This document shows, one piece after another, positions 37,161-45,738 of a DNA stretch of 47,607 nucleotides (within the stretch, counting starts at the first letter, position 1; every line of letters starts with the position of its first letter). Source of the stretch: Candidatus Cloacimonadota bacterium (GTDB lineage Bacteria; Cloacimonadota; Cloacimonadia; JGIOTU-2). Below the pieces are notes generated by a model. The model saw only the letters and a list, made by a program, of their open reading frames with translations. It had not been told where the DNA came from and did not search any database. Made by a program: the position numbers and the translations under genes. The stretch covers positions 1 through 47,607 of the forward strand of contig JAFGDR010000066.1 of the NCBI GenBank assembly GCA_016932035.1, written 5' to 3'.

Positions 37161-38555
37161 TTATCTCATCATTATCATTTTATTGATTTCAGATACATCG
37201 TTCGTCGAGATTTTATAGAAATAGATGCCGCTCTTCAGTTCTTTGCCCTGAAGGTCTTTTCCATCCCAGGTCACATCACCCTGTCCGAAGGCGTCCGTCT
37301 GTGTTTCAAACTTCTGAACAAGCTGTCCTTTCAGATTGAAGATAGAAACAGTTGCTTCCTGATAGGTTTGAGACTTCAGCGCAAATGAAATGTGAGTTTG
37401 TGTGTTGAATGGATTGGGTGAACACTTCATGAATATATTACCTTGATTTTGAGGATCATCTATTGAGGTGACCGGACCCATCGTTCCATACACGCAGCTT
37501 ATGAGCTGGGTTGGGCTTGAATCATCAATATCAAAAGTGTGATTTTCTCCAAAACCGGCCTCAAGATCGAGCCCGTTTCTACCGAGTTTGAACTCAATAT
37601 GCTTCCACGAACCTGCTGGGAATAGAAATTCTCCAGTCCACAATTCATCAGTAATGATCTCTACCAATTCATTATGTATAACACCAAAATCCCAATCGAA
37701 GGGAGCAACATTGCCATAGATACCCAAAGAATCGAAAACGCAACCTGCACCAACTGAGTCAGCAACATCAACACTGACAGTAACCGTCACATCGATATCC
37801 GTAAAATCGTTAGGATCGAGATTATTGAAGTATACAACAGGTAAGATCATTGTCGGGGAGGAGTCATCGATCGTAAGGGTTCTGTTAGCGATCTCATTTT
37901 CCCAGTTGCCGCCATTCACGAACTTATATTCCTGGCTTGGGTTTGTTCCTGCAGTAAAGAGCACATCGCCGGCGTAGATATCATTACCTTGAGCTGTCAG
38001 TTCATTAGCACTGGCATTCCAACCATTGAAACTTCCTGCAACCGTTACCGGCTCGATTGGTCCAACAACACTCAGGTCAACCTGGAATGTGACTGTTACG
38101 TCCTGGCTGATACCGCCAACGATATTATATGATCCGGGATTTCCTGCATCATAAGGACCTCCACCTGCCTGATCTGTTCCGTAGGAATAGGTTGCGTCTG
38201 TCGAATCATATCCTTCGCAGTAAAAATTAATAATATCACCAGAACCGAAATAGGTATCAGGGATTGTGCCCATATATTCATCATTATTACCAACAGCAGT
38301 ATTGTAGGTCATTACATAGGATTGATATGTTGTTTCAGTGGATTTCTTGTAGAAAAGTGTTGCAGAAAGATCGGCTCCGGGACCTGAGCCGCCGGTTACT
38401 CCATCTTTCCAAATTTGATAGTACACTGTTATATCAGAACCATTCGTTTGATTCGATCCTGAATTAGGCCAGATATTTCCACTCCAGCCAATAACTGCGT
38501 GAAGAGTGGAGAAGGAAAATAAAATAAGAACTGAAAAAATTATAATTTTTTTCAT
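37161..38555 (-). CDS. Secreted starch-binding protein with two CBM20-like domains and sorting tail
   Basis: The start is placed at ATG 38555, where GGAGG precedes it and a signal peptide begins (MKKIIIFSVLILFSFSTLHA); an upstream in-frame ATG at 38606 would add 17 charged residues. The product is 464 residues: an N-terminal domain (about 20-145, IGWSGNIWPNSGSNQTNGSD) shared with the next protein upstream, two CBM20-like domains (about 150-245 and 250-360; signatures VAGSFNGWNASANEL, NRTLTIDDSSPT and NHTFDIDDSSPT) and a FlgD-Ig/type IX-like tail (FMKCSPNPFNTQTHISFAL, ending MIMMR). It probably binds starch outside the cell. There is no catalytic motif. Confidence 0.82.
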   Translation of the reverse strand: MKKIIIFSVLILFSFSTLHAVIGWSGNIWPNSGSNQTNGSDITVYYQIWKDGVTGGSGPGADLSATLFYKKSTETTYQSYVMTYNTAVGNNDEYMGTIPDTYFGSGDIINFYCEGYDSTDATYSYGTDQAGGGPYDAGNPGSYNIVGGISQDVTVTFQVDLSVVGPIEPVTVAGSFNGWNASANELTAQGNDIYAGDVLFTAGTNPSQEYKFVNGGNWENEIANRTLTIDDSSPTMILPVVYFNNLDPNDFTDIDVTVTVSVDVADSVGAGCVFDSLGIYGNVAPFDWDFGVIHNELVEIITDELWTGEFLFPAGSWKHIEFKLGRNGLDLEAGFGENHTFDIDDSSPTQLISCVYGTMGPVTSIDDPQNQGNIFMKCSPNPFNTQTHISFALKSQTYQEATVSIFNLKGQLVQKFETQTDAFGQGDVTWDGKDLQGKELKSGIYFYKISTNDVSEINKMIMMR

Positions 38556-38578
38556 GTGTTCCTCCATGTTATTCATTA

Positions 38579-38611
38579 TTTTTTTTTGCATTTTTTTTGA
38601 TTCCATGTCAA
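38579..38611 (-). promoter_or_regulatory. TTGACA box and two A-tracts before the starch-binding protein gene
   Basis: On the minus strand, TTGACA (38611-38606) is followed by A8 (38598-38591) and A9 (38587-38579), whose centres are about 11 bases apart. This could be a curved internal promoter region. The 95-base gap is one of the larger ones in the operon. No clear -10 is seen. Confidence 0.3.
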
Positions 38612-38650
38612 GTTTAAATCATCCACTCAAGTATGAATGAATATTATAAA

Positions 38651-41335
38651 TTATTTCATCAAAATCATTTTTTGAGTTGAAACAAAGTCGCCTGCATTAA
38701 TTCGATAAAAGTAGATACCGGGTGATACGTGATGACCGCTCATATCCACACCATTCCATGCAAGCTCATGATTACCAGCGTCAAAATCCTTATTACAAAG
38801 CGTCAAAACCTTCTCACCTTTGAGATTATAGAGGATTATCTCTACATGTTCATTTCCTTTAATGGAAAATGAAATCTTTGTCGAAGTTTTGAAAGGATTC
38901 GGATAGTTAGCATGAAGGGCATCGACATATACCTGCGGTTCATTTCCAACTCCCACGAGTTCCTGTACTGTTATGAAGACAGTATCAGGATCAGACCACG
39001 AGTTACCATCATAAACGATGAGTTCGATAGGAAATACTTCATTCTGCGTTACGAGGGGTGCTGTAAAAGTAGGATCAACAATCGAGGGATCGTTCAATGA
39101 AATTTCAGGAGGAGCAGTCCAGCTATAGGTAAGTGACAATCCTTCGGGATCGTATGAGCCTGAGCCGTCGAGTTGAACAAAATCCCCCTCATCAACCGTC
39201 TGGTTGGGACCTGCATCCGCGATTGGAGGATTATTTATTATGTTAACGGTTACCTGATTTGATGGTGCAGATTCACCTTCAGGATAAATTGCTGTAACAA
39301 AATATACATATTGACCAAGAGGGCGGTTCATATCATTATATGCAGTTGAGGTTGGATACACGATAACGATAACGACTTCATCCCGATATACCTTATAATA
39401 TTGAATGTCTCTGCCTTCTGCGGTTGGAGCATCCCAATCAAGATGCACATCATCGACATTGACGGTGTAGGTTAGATTTGTAGGAGGATCAAGAGGTTCT
39501 GAGGTTACATGTATGTAATTCCATTTTGTAAGGGAATTTGTACCGAAGTAATTGGTGACTGTGAGCGAAACCGAATAGGTTCCTGCGCCTGTATAAGTAT
39601 GTACTGGATTTTGTTCATGGCTTGTGTTGCCGTCACCAAAATTCCATGTCCAGGTTGTGATATACGAGTAAGATAGATCAGTGAATGTTACTTCAAGCGG
39701 CATACAGCCCGTTATTGGAAATGCTGTAAAATTTGCAGTTGGAGGTTGATCATTCAAAACTGTTATAACAACATCATCAGGATCGGAATAAAGTGCGCCA
39801 TCAAAGACAATAAGTGAGATCGTGTAATCAGTATCTTCATCTACCAGGGGTGCAATAAATGTCGGATTGACAGCTGTCGAGTCTGAAAGCACTATGCCGT
39901 CGGGTGCGATCCAACGATAGGTTAGAGGAAGTCCGTCAGGGTCGTAGGAACCTGAGCCGTCCAGGTATACTGTATCAGCTTCGACAACGATTTGGGGATC
40001 TCCTGCGTCAGCTACAGGAGGAGTATTAGTTCCCACGAAAACATTTTCAATATTTGACGGAAAGGATTGACCTTCTGGATAGGCAGCGGTTACATAATAC
40101 CAGTGATATCCATTCGGAACAGAATAATCAGTATATGATGTCGTAGGTTGATATACCAAAGCAAAGATCGAGTCATCCCGGTAAAGGTTATAATACTCGA
40201 CATCTCGTGCGGTTGGTGCATCCCAAACAAGATTGACATCCATGTTATTGACTGTTGCTATGAGGTTTGTCGGAGGATTGGGATTCAGATCGTCATAATA
40301 GACAACAGGGATGGTTGTGATCGTATCATCGATGGTGAAGGTTCTATTTGGAAGCCCATACAGCTCAAAGTCGCTGTTCAGTCGATACTTGAACTCGATC
40401 TGATCGCCCACCTGACCATAGAATGAATACTCTCCGGTATAGATCTCATCTCCATCATTGTCTGCAAGTTCCCATTTATCCCAATTATTCATTGTACCAC
40501 TCACAGCGGATGTATCTACTCCAGGTATAAACCAGCCATTCCATATCTGCAGAGACATATCGACCTGGAAGGTTATGAAGATCTCGTCGGGTGGAATGTT
40601 ATTGAAATAGACAGGGGGAAGGATCATTGTAGGAGATGAATCATCAATATTCAATATCCTATTAGAGATATTGTCTTCCCAGATCGAGCCGTTCACAAAT
40701 TTATATTCCTGGTATGGATTTGTCCCGGCAGTAAATAACACATCACCGGAGTAGATATGATCTCCATCATCATCACTCAAAGTATCTGCACCTGCAGTCC
40801 AACCATTAAATGAACCAGCAACAGAAACCGTATAAACAGGATCCACGATGGTCATATCGACCTGGAAGGTAACCGTTACGTCTTGATTCAGTCCAGCAAT
40901 GATATAGTATTCGCCGGGATTATTCTCATCGAAAGGACCGGCAGTATTCTGATCTGTTCCATACGAATATGTCGCATCTGTGGAATCATATCCTTCACAG
41001 TAAAAATAGACTGTATCTCCTGAAGTGAATAAAGCATTCGGAATAACACCCAAATATTCGTCATTATTACCGACATCAACATTAAACGTCATTGCGGTAG
41101 AATCGAAAATCGTTTGTGATTGGGTTCTGTAAAAGATGGTCGCAGAAAGACTGTCACCTCTGCCGGGCAAGTTTGTTACACCATCTTTCCATATCTGGTA
41201 ATAGACCGTTATATCAAATCCATTTGTCTGATCAGTATAGGAATTCGGCCAGATACCGCCGCTCCAACCAATTGCTGCATGCAATGAACTCACTGCAGCT
41301 AGTATAATCACGAAAAATATAATAATTTTTTTCAT
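38651..41335 (-). CDS. Large secreted starch-binding protein (CBM20-like, FN3, PKD) with sorting tail
   Basis: An 894-residue exported protein with a signal peptide (1-20). Domains in order: an N-terminal domain shared with the 464-residue neighbour (IGWSGGIWPNSYTDQTNGFD); two CBM20-like domains (about 150-248 and 250-350; NRILNIDDSSPT, NRTFTIDD); FN3 (about 355-440); PKD/Ig-like (443-535, DGSGSYDPDGLPLTYRW); a classic PKD domain (538-620, WNFGDGNTSHEQNPVHTY); FN3 (622-710); PKD-like (710-800); and a FlgD-Ig/type IX-like tail (LHANYPNPFKTSTKISFSI, ending MILMK). It is non-catalytic and probably a starch-capturing surface protein. GGAG precedes the ATG. It lies 17 bases after malG, linking the transporter and surface genes in one transcription unit. 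Confidence 0.85.
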   Translation of the reverse strand: MKKIIIFFVIILAAVSSLHAAIGWSGGIWPNSYTDQTNGFDITVYYQIWKDGVTNLPGRGDSLSATIFYRTQSQTIFDSTAMTFNVDVGNNDEYLGVIPNALFTSGDTVYFYCEGYDSTDATYSYGTDQNTAGPFDENNPGEYYIIAGLNQDVTVTFQVDMTIVDPVYTVSVAGSFNGWTAGADTLSDDDGDHIYSGDVLFTAGTNPYQEYKFVNGSIWEDNISNRILNIDDSSPTMILPPVYFNNIPPDEIFITFQVDMSLQIWNGWFIPGVDTSAVSGTMNNWDKWELADNDGDEIYTGEYSFYGQVGDQIEFKYRLNSDFELYGLPNRTFTIDDTITTIPVVYYDDLNPNPPTNLIATVNNMDVNLVWDAPTARDVEYYNLYRDDSIFALVYQPTTSYTDYSVPNGYHWYYVTAAYPEGQSFPSNIENVFVGTNTPPVADAGDPQIVVEADTVYLDGSGSYDPDGLPLTYRWIAPDGIVLSDSTAVNPTFIAPLVDEDTDYTISLIVFDGALYSDPDDVVITVLNDQPPTANFTAFPITGCMPLEVTFTDLSYSYITTWTWNFGDGNTSHEQNPVHTYTGAGTYSVSLTVTNYFGTNSLTKWNYIHVTSEPLDPPTNLTYTVNVDDVHLDWDAPTAEGRDIQYYKVYRDEVVIVIVYPTSTAYNDMNRPLGQYVYFVTAIYPEGESAPSNQVTVNIINNPPIADAGPNQTVDEGDFVQLDGSGSYDPEGLSLTYSWTAPPEISLNDPSIVDPTFTAPLVTQNEVFPIELIVYDGNSWSDPDTVFITVQELVGVGNEPQVYVDALHANYPNPFKTSTKISFSIKGNEHVEIILYNLKGEKVLTLCNKDFDAGNHELAWNGVDMSGHHVSPGIYFYRINAGDFVSTQKMILMK

Positions 41336-41352
41336 TTATGCTCCTTTGTGAT

Positions 41353-42189
41353 TTATCCTTTAACACTACCCAGCGTAAGCCCTGAAACAAGCCATTTGCT
41401 GAGAATTAAAAATACAATTATAACAGGTATGCTGATAATCAGCGCACCAGCAGCATACATTCCCCATTGTGTTGTCATATTTCCTTGCAAACTCTTCAAC
41501 CCAAGCGGAATTGTGAACATGTCTTCATACCACAAAACCTGTGCTGCAACCACATATTCATTCCATGCTGCCATAAAAGAAAAAAGTGCGGTAATTACGA
41601 GTGCAGGTGATGCAAGCGGAATGATGATCTTCCAAAAGGAATAGAATTTACCTGCTCCATCTACTTTTGCAGATTCCTCCAGACTCGATGGGATCGTATC
41701 ATAATAACCTTTCATAAGCCAGATACAGAAGGGAAGAGCTGATGCACTGTACATAATGATTAGTCCGACAAAACTGTTCACTAAACCAAGCTTCGAGATC
41801 ATAATATACAACGGAAGAAGAAGCATTGTTGCAGGGAACATCTGCGTAACAAGTAAAGCGAGAAGACCTGCTTTTCGTCCGGGAAATTTATACCTTGAAA
41901 AAGCGTATCCCGCAGTCGAAGAAAGTGCCACACCGATGATCGTTACTGCGAGTGTAACCAGCAAACTATTTCTGATCCACAGAAGAAATGGTTTTTGCGT
42001 AAAGAGTTGCACATAATTATCAAACGTTGCATCTTCTGGTATGATGCGCAGGGATGTATTGAGAAGGTTATCTCCGGGACGAAGGGATATTGTGAGGACA
42101 CGCAGTACCGGGAAAATCGAAATTGCAACAAAAATAAGGAGAACTGAGTAAATAATTACATACTGGTACCATCGTTTCATTTTTGTCAT
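41353..42189 (-). CDS. malG: Maltose/maltodextrin ABC transporter permease MalG
   Basis: An inner-membrane permease of 278 residues with six predicted helices, matching MalG in length and pattern. The EAA loop that contacts the ATPase is visible (EESAKVDGAGKFYSFWK, then IIPLASPALV). It pairs with the MalF-like half of the fusion gene just upstream. ATG 42189 is chosen because AGGTGG lies before it; a GTG at 42198 directly after the upstream stop is in frame and would add three residues. Sugar specificity is inferred from the family and from the surrounding starch genes. No MalK-type ATPase is encoded in the window. Confidence 0.93.
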   Translation of the reverse strand: MTKMKRWYQYVIIYSVLLIFVAISIFPVLRVLTISLRPGDNLLNTSLRIIPEDATFDNYVQLFTQKPFLLWIRNSLLVTLAVTIIGVALSSTAGYAFSRYKFPGRKAGLLALLVTQMFPATMLLLPLYIMISKLGLVNSFVGLIIMYSASALPFCIWLMKGYYDTIPSSLEESAKVDGAGKFYSFWKIIIPLASPALVITALFSFMAAWNEYVVAAQVLWYEDMFTIPLGLKSLQGNMTTQWGMYAAGALIISIPVIIVFLILSKWLVSGLTLGSVKG

Positions 42190-42198
42190 GTACGCCAC

Positions 42199-44484
42199 CT
42201 ATGCCTTTTCCGCTACATTGGATCTCTTCATGAATGTCACGCTGAAGATTACCAGAATCAGGAAGATAACCATTGAGAAAGCTGCCGCATATCCATACCG
42301 GTACAGGTTGAACGCTGCCCGATACACGTACGAAACCAGTATATGAGATTTATCTGCTGGTTGCCCGCCATTCGTGACCAACCATATAACTGTCAGTTTA
42401 TTAAATGTCCACACAATACCAAGTGTGATCGCTGGTATCATAACAGGTTTAAGAAGTGGAACAGTCACTTTCCAGAATCGCTTCCATGCAGATGCCCCAT
42501 CTATTTCCGCTGCTTCGTACAATTCTTTAGGAATTGACTGCAAGCCACCAAGCGCAATGATCATCATAAAAGGAACTCCAAGCCAGATGTTCGTGATCAT
42601 GCTTGCAATAAAGGCAGTTGTTGCTTCCGAAAGCCAGTTCACCGCAGGTATACCGAGTTTATGCAAGATCAGGTTTATCGCTCCGGTATCATACATAAAC
42701 ATACCCCGCCACGTGAGCGCTGTAATATATTCCGGAACTGCCCAGGGGAGTATCAGCAGTACACGTATGATCGCTTTGCCGGGCAGATATCTGTTTAAAA
42801 GGACTGCAAGAAATACACCGATCGTAACGTGGAAAAAGACATTTACTACCGTCCAAACGACTGTCTTAAAAAAGACAGAATAAAAAATCTTCTCTGCAAA
42901 GACCTGCAAATATTGCCCGAAACCGATTATTGTCCATGAGTTGACATTCGTCATATTCATATTGGAAAAGGAAAGAACAATATTATAGAAAAATGGATAG
43001 ATGACCACACCAAAAAGAATTACGGAAGCAGGCAGAGCCATAAAAACAGCAAAACGGGCATTTTTTGTCTCAAAGGAATTTGGCTTCCTCATCAGGGCGA
43101 GAATAAATTTAAAAACAAGAACATACGTAAGATATAAACCGAGTGCTATGCCAAGAACAAAAAATATAGTCGAAGCCAGTGTGGTCTCTTCAGCACTTTC
43201 ATCAGAGCCTTCATACATTTCGGCAATTTTCTGAACGCAGAGTTCCTGCTGATATTCTGCTGCTTTTTTCGGTGACATATTGCCTGAGATCACACTTTGA
43301 AGAGCAGGACGCATCGCATCCCATGCAGCACGCATCTCGGGAATGATCGGCATAAGCTGACCAACCTCGATCTGTTCGGCTGATATCTTCATAACAGGAT
43401 CGTTTGCAATTGCCGGTCGTTCCTGGAGAGACTTCAAACTTGGAATCGACTTGAATTTTTCAACAAATTGAAGCTGTACTTCTTCTGAGGTTAGATATTT
43501 AAGCAGAAGCTTGGTTGCTTCCAGCACTTCTCCTTTTGCTGAGCCATTCACTGAATAGCCCGTTGCAGAAACCATCGGTTTGCACCACTCCTGTGTCTCT
43601 TCAACATAGGGTATGCGTGCAAGTCCGAAATCTACATGCGGTGAAGCAATATATTTGTTCCATGACCAGTCACCATTAATAATCATTGCAGCATTGCCCT
43701 GGTTGAACATGTTGTCAGCAATATCATAATCGCATTCCGGAGGCATGATCTTATATTTGTTCCTCATATCGAGGATGAGCTGAAATGCTTTTTCTGCAGC
43801 CGGTGAGTCGAGTTCAGGATTATTATCCTCATCAAATACCTCTCCACCATATCCTCCAAAGAATGGAACGAACCAGAAGGGTTCGGTGTAATTCCATACA
43901 AGTCCCCACTGATCTATCGTGCCGTCATTGTTTGTATCTTTCGTTAATTTTTGACCAAATTGGAGAAACTCTTCGATTGTTTGGGGTGGATCGCTGATCC
44001 CGGCTTCATCAAACAATTTCTTGTTGTAAACAAGTGCAAGATGATTTCCGAGTCTGTCTGCGATTTGATAGATATGACCTTTATATCGGACAAGCCCCTG
44101 ATCAACGAATTTGTGATAGAATTCTTCAGGATAGAGATCCTCCATCGGCATGATGATGCTTATATCACTATTCTTCTGCTTCATCACCTCGAAAGGACCG
44201 ATCTGATCCATAGGACCATACACGAGCTCGGGACCTCCACCGGTAAACGCTGCAGCTGCCTGGTAACCGGTTCTGAGTTCCTCAGTTCCTTTGGCAAGCA
44301 CCACGACTTCAATATCAGGATTGTTTTCCTCAAATTCCTCGATCACCTGCTTGAGCACAGGTCTTTTCTCCGGTTCCATCTGATGCCAGAGATGAACCAC
44401 TGTTTTTTCTTTCTCCTCTCTCTTGCATCCAAACGATGCCAAAACCAGAAGTATGATAAGAAAAATCAGTACATTTTTTTTCAT
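42199..44484 (-). CDS. Fused maltose-binding protein and permease (MalE-MalF)
   Basis: A 761-residue single reading frame. It has a lipoprotein-type signal (ASFGC, Cys20), then a MalE-like solute-binding protein (about 28-425; VVHLWHQMEPEKRPVLKQVI, then AAMIINGDWSWNKY and YLTSEEVQLQFVEKF), a short linker and a MalF-like permease (about 436-755) with the EAA loop EAAEIDGASAWKRFWKVTVP (657-676). I count seven helices after the binding protein: one extra helix (about 436-464) returns the chain to the cytoplasm before the six-helix core. The binding domain is thus tethered to its channel. The stop is followed directly by malG. No clear Shine-Dalgarno precedes the ATG. The ATPase must come from elsewhere. 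Confidence 0.92.
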   Translation of the reverse strand: MKKNVLIFLIILLVLASFGCKREEKEKTVVHLWHQMEPEKRPVLKQVIEEFEENNPDIEVVVLAKGTEELRTGYQAAAAFTGGGPELVYGPMDQIGPFEVMKQKNSDISIIMPMEDLYPEEFYHKFVDQGLVRYKGHIYQIADRLGNHLALVYNKKLFDEAGISDPPQTIEEFLQFGQKLTKDTNNDGTIDQWGLVWNYTEPFWFVPFFGGYGGEVFDEDNNPELDSPAAEKAFQLILDMRNKYKIMPPECDYDIADNMFNQGNAAMIINGDWSWNKYIASPHVDFGLARIPYVEETQEWCKPMVSATGYSVNGSAKGEVLEATKLLLKYLTSEEVQLQFVEKFKSIPSLKSLQERPAIANDPVMKISAEQIEVGQLMPIIPEMRAAWDAMRPALQSVISGNMSPKKAAEYQQELCVQKIAEMYEGSDESAEETTLASTIFFVLGIALGLYLTYVLVFKFILALMRKPNSFETKNARFAVFMALPASVILFGVVIYPFFYNIVLSFSNMNMTNVNSWTIIGFGQYLQVFAEKIFYSVFFKTVVWTVVNVFFHVTIGVFLAVLLNRYLPGKAIIRVLLILPWAVPEYITALTWRGMFMYDTGAINLILHKLGIPAVNWLSEATTAFIASMITNIWLGVPFMMIIALGGLQSIPKELYEAAEIDGASAWKRFWKVTVPLLKPVMIPAITLGIVWTFNKLTVIWLVTNGGQPADKSHILVSYVYRAAFNLYRYGYAAAFSMVIFLILVIFSVTFMKRSNVAEKA

Positions 44485-44544
44485 TATTTTATCTTAGTTC
44501 ATCCAAATTATTAACTTTAATTAACAATTAAATATCCAATCTTT

Positions 44545-44550
44545 TGTCAA
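44545..44550 (-). promoter_or_regulatory. Possible -35 box before the MalE-MalF gene
   Basis: TTGACA on the minus strand, 60 bases before the ATG, in a 102-base gap after glgM. This gap is a natural place for a promoter starting the transporter and surface-protein operon. No good -10 is visible. Confidence 0.3.
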
Positions 44551-44586
44551 CTAAATCAAAATCATTATTATTAGAGAGCTGCAAGG

Positions 44587-45726
44587 CTATTTTTCATCTA
44601 ACAATTTTGCATACATCTCTTTTGTTTGCTTTGCGATGATCCTCCAGTCAAAGTACACTTCGACTCTCTTTCGTCCGTTTTCGCCGAATTTCTTCGCTAA
44701 TGATTTATCATTAAGTAATATATTTATTTTCTCGGCAAGCTCCTTGGGTTTTTGGGGCTCGACAAAAAATCCTGTTTCTCCTTCAACAACTACTTCTTTG
44801 ATACCGCCAACCTTGCTGGCAACCACGGGTGTCTTGCACGCCATTGCTTCAAGATTAATGATGCCGAAGGGTTCATAAATCGAAGGACAGGCAAAGACAG
44901 ATGCATTGCTGTACAACTCAATATACTGTTCTTCTTTTAAGAGTTTATTGATCCAAAGGGTATTTGTGGTCTCATTCATCTTCTCGGTCAGCATCTGCTC
45001 TATTTCAGGAGTGTCCGGTGCGCTCGTGCAAAAGACAACTTTAGCTTTGATGTCTTTGGCAGCTTCGATTAGATAGATCATTCCTTTCTGTATGGTGGTA
45101 CGCCCTACAAAAAGCACATATTCCTCATCGATACCATATTCTTTGAGCGTATGACCTGTAAGCGTTTCTTTCCACTTGCGTGTATCGATCCCGTTATAAA
45201 TAACGGCGATCTTCTTTTCGTCGATGTTGAAATATTTCAGGATGTCTTCCTTCATCATTTTCGAAACTGCCACGACTCTATCTGCGTTCTCAATGCCGAG
45301 TTTTTCCACCCAGCTGCTGAGACGATAGCCAGCTCCGAGCTGCTCTTCCTTCCATGGTCTGAGGGGTTCGAGACTGTGGGAAGTGAGAACGAATTTATTA
45401 TTATAGAGTATCTTTGCCAGGAATCCAGCAAATGCAGCATACCACGTGTGCGTATGCACAATATCTGAATCCATAACATCATTCACGATCGAAAGATCGA
45501 TGCCAAGCGTGTCCAGCGCTTTACTGATACGAGGATCACCATCAAAATCACCGATCGATGAATACCCTTTGACGCGGTATCCATTTTCTGTGATATCCTG
45601 GTCACCGAAAGTACGAACCTCAACATCTATTAATTTTCGTAGTTCTTGCACCAGATAACGAACATGCACACCTGCTCCGCCATAGACGTTCGGCGGATAT
45701 TCTTTTGAAATAAATGTAACTTTCAT
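44587..45726 (-). CDS. glgM: GT4 glycogen synthase / maltose-1-phosphate synthase, GlgM-like
   Basis: A 379-residue cytoplasmic GT-B enzyme, the length of the actinobacterial-type GlgA/GlgM and shorter than classical GlgA. Visible: the N-terminal glycine-rich loop PNVYGGAGVHV, HTHTWYAAFAG, the donor-site residues Arg209 and Lys214 in GRTTIQKG and the E-x7-E pair Glu285/Glu293 in YEPFGIINLEAM. Members use ADP-glucose either to extend glucan or, as shown for mycobacterial GlgM, to make maltose-1-phosphate from glucose-1-phosphate. The gene 12 bases upstream encodes GlgE, which consumes maltose-1-phosphate, so the GlgM function is the better inference. Confidence 0.88.
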   Translation of the reverse strand: MKVTFISKEYPPNVYGGAGVHVRYLVQELRKLIDVEVRTFGDQDITENGYRVKGYSSIGDFDGDPRISKALDTLGIDLSIVNDVMDSDIVHTHTWYAAFAGFLAKILYNNKFVLTSHSLEPLRPWKEEQLGAGYRLSSWVEKLGIENADRVVAVSKMMKEDILKYFNIDEKKIAVIYNGIDTRKWKETLTGHTLKEYGIDEEYVLFVGRTTIQKGMIYLIEAAKDIKAKVVFCTSAPDTPEIEQMLTEKMNETTNTLWINKLLKEEQYIELYSNASVFACPSIYEPFGIINLEAMACKTPVVASKVGGIKEVVVEGETGFFVEPQKPKELAEKINILLNDKSLAKKFGENGRKRVEVYFDWRIIAKQTKEMYAKLLDEK

Positions 45727-45738
45727 ATAAACCTGCTC

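Noticed and set aside
38556-38606. An upstream start for the 464-residue starch-binding protein
   Set aside because: The added residues are charged and precede a normal signal peptide, while GGAGG sits before ATG 38555.
42199-44484. The MalE-MalF fusion as a sequencing or assembly artefact
   Set aside because: The frame is continuous through a plausible hydrophilic linker, and the extra helix makes topological sense, so a real fusion is the simpler reading.
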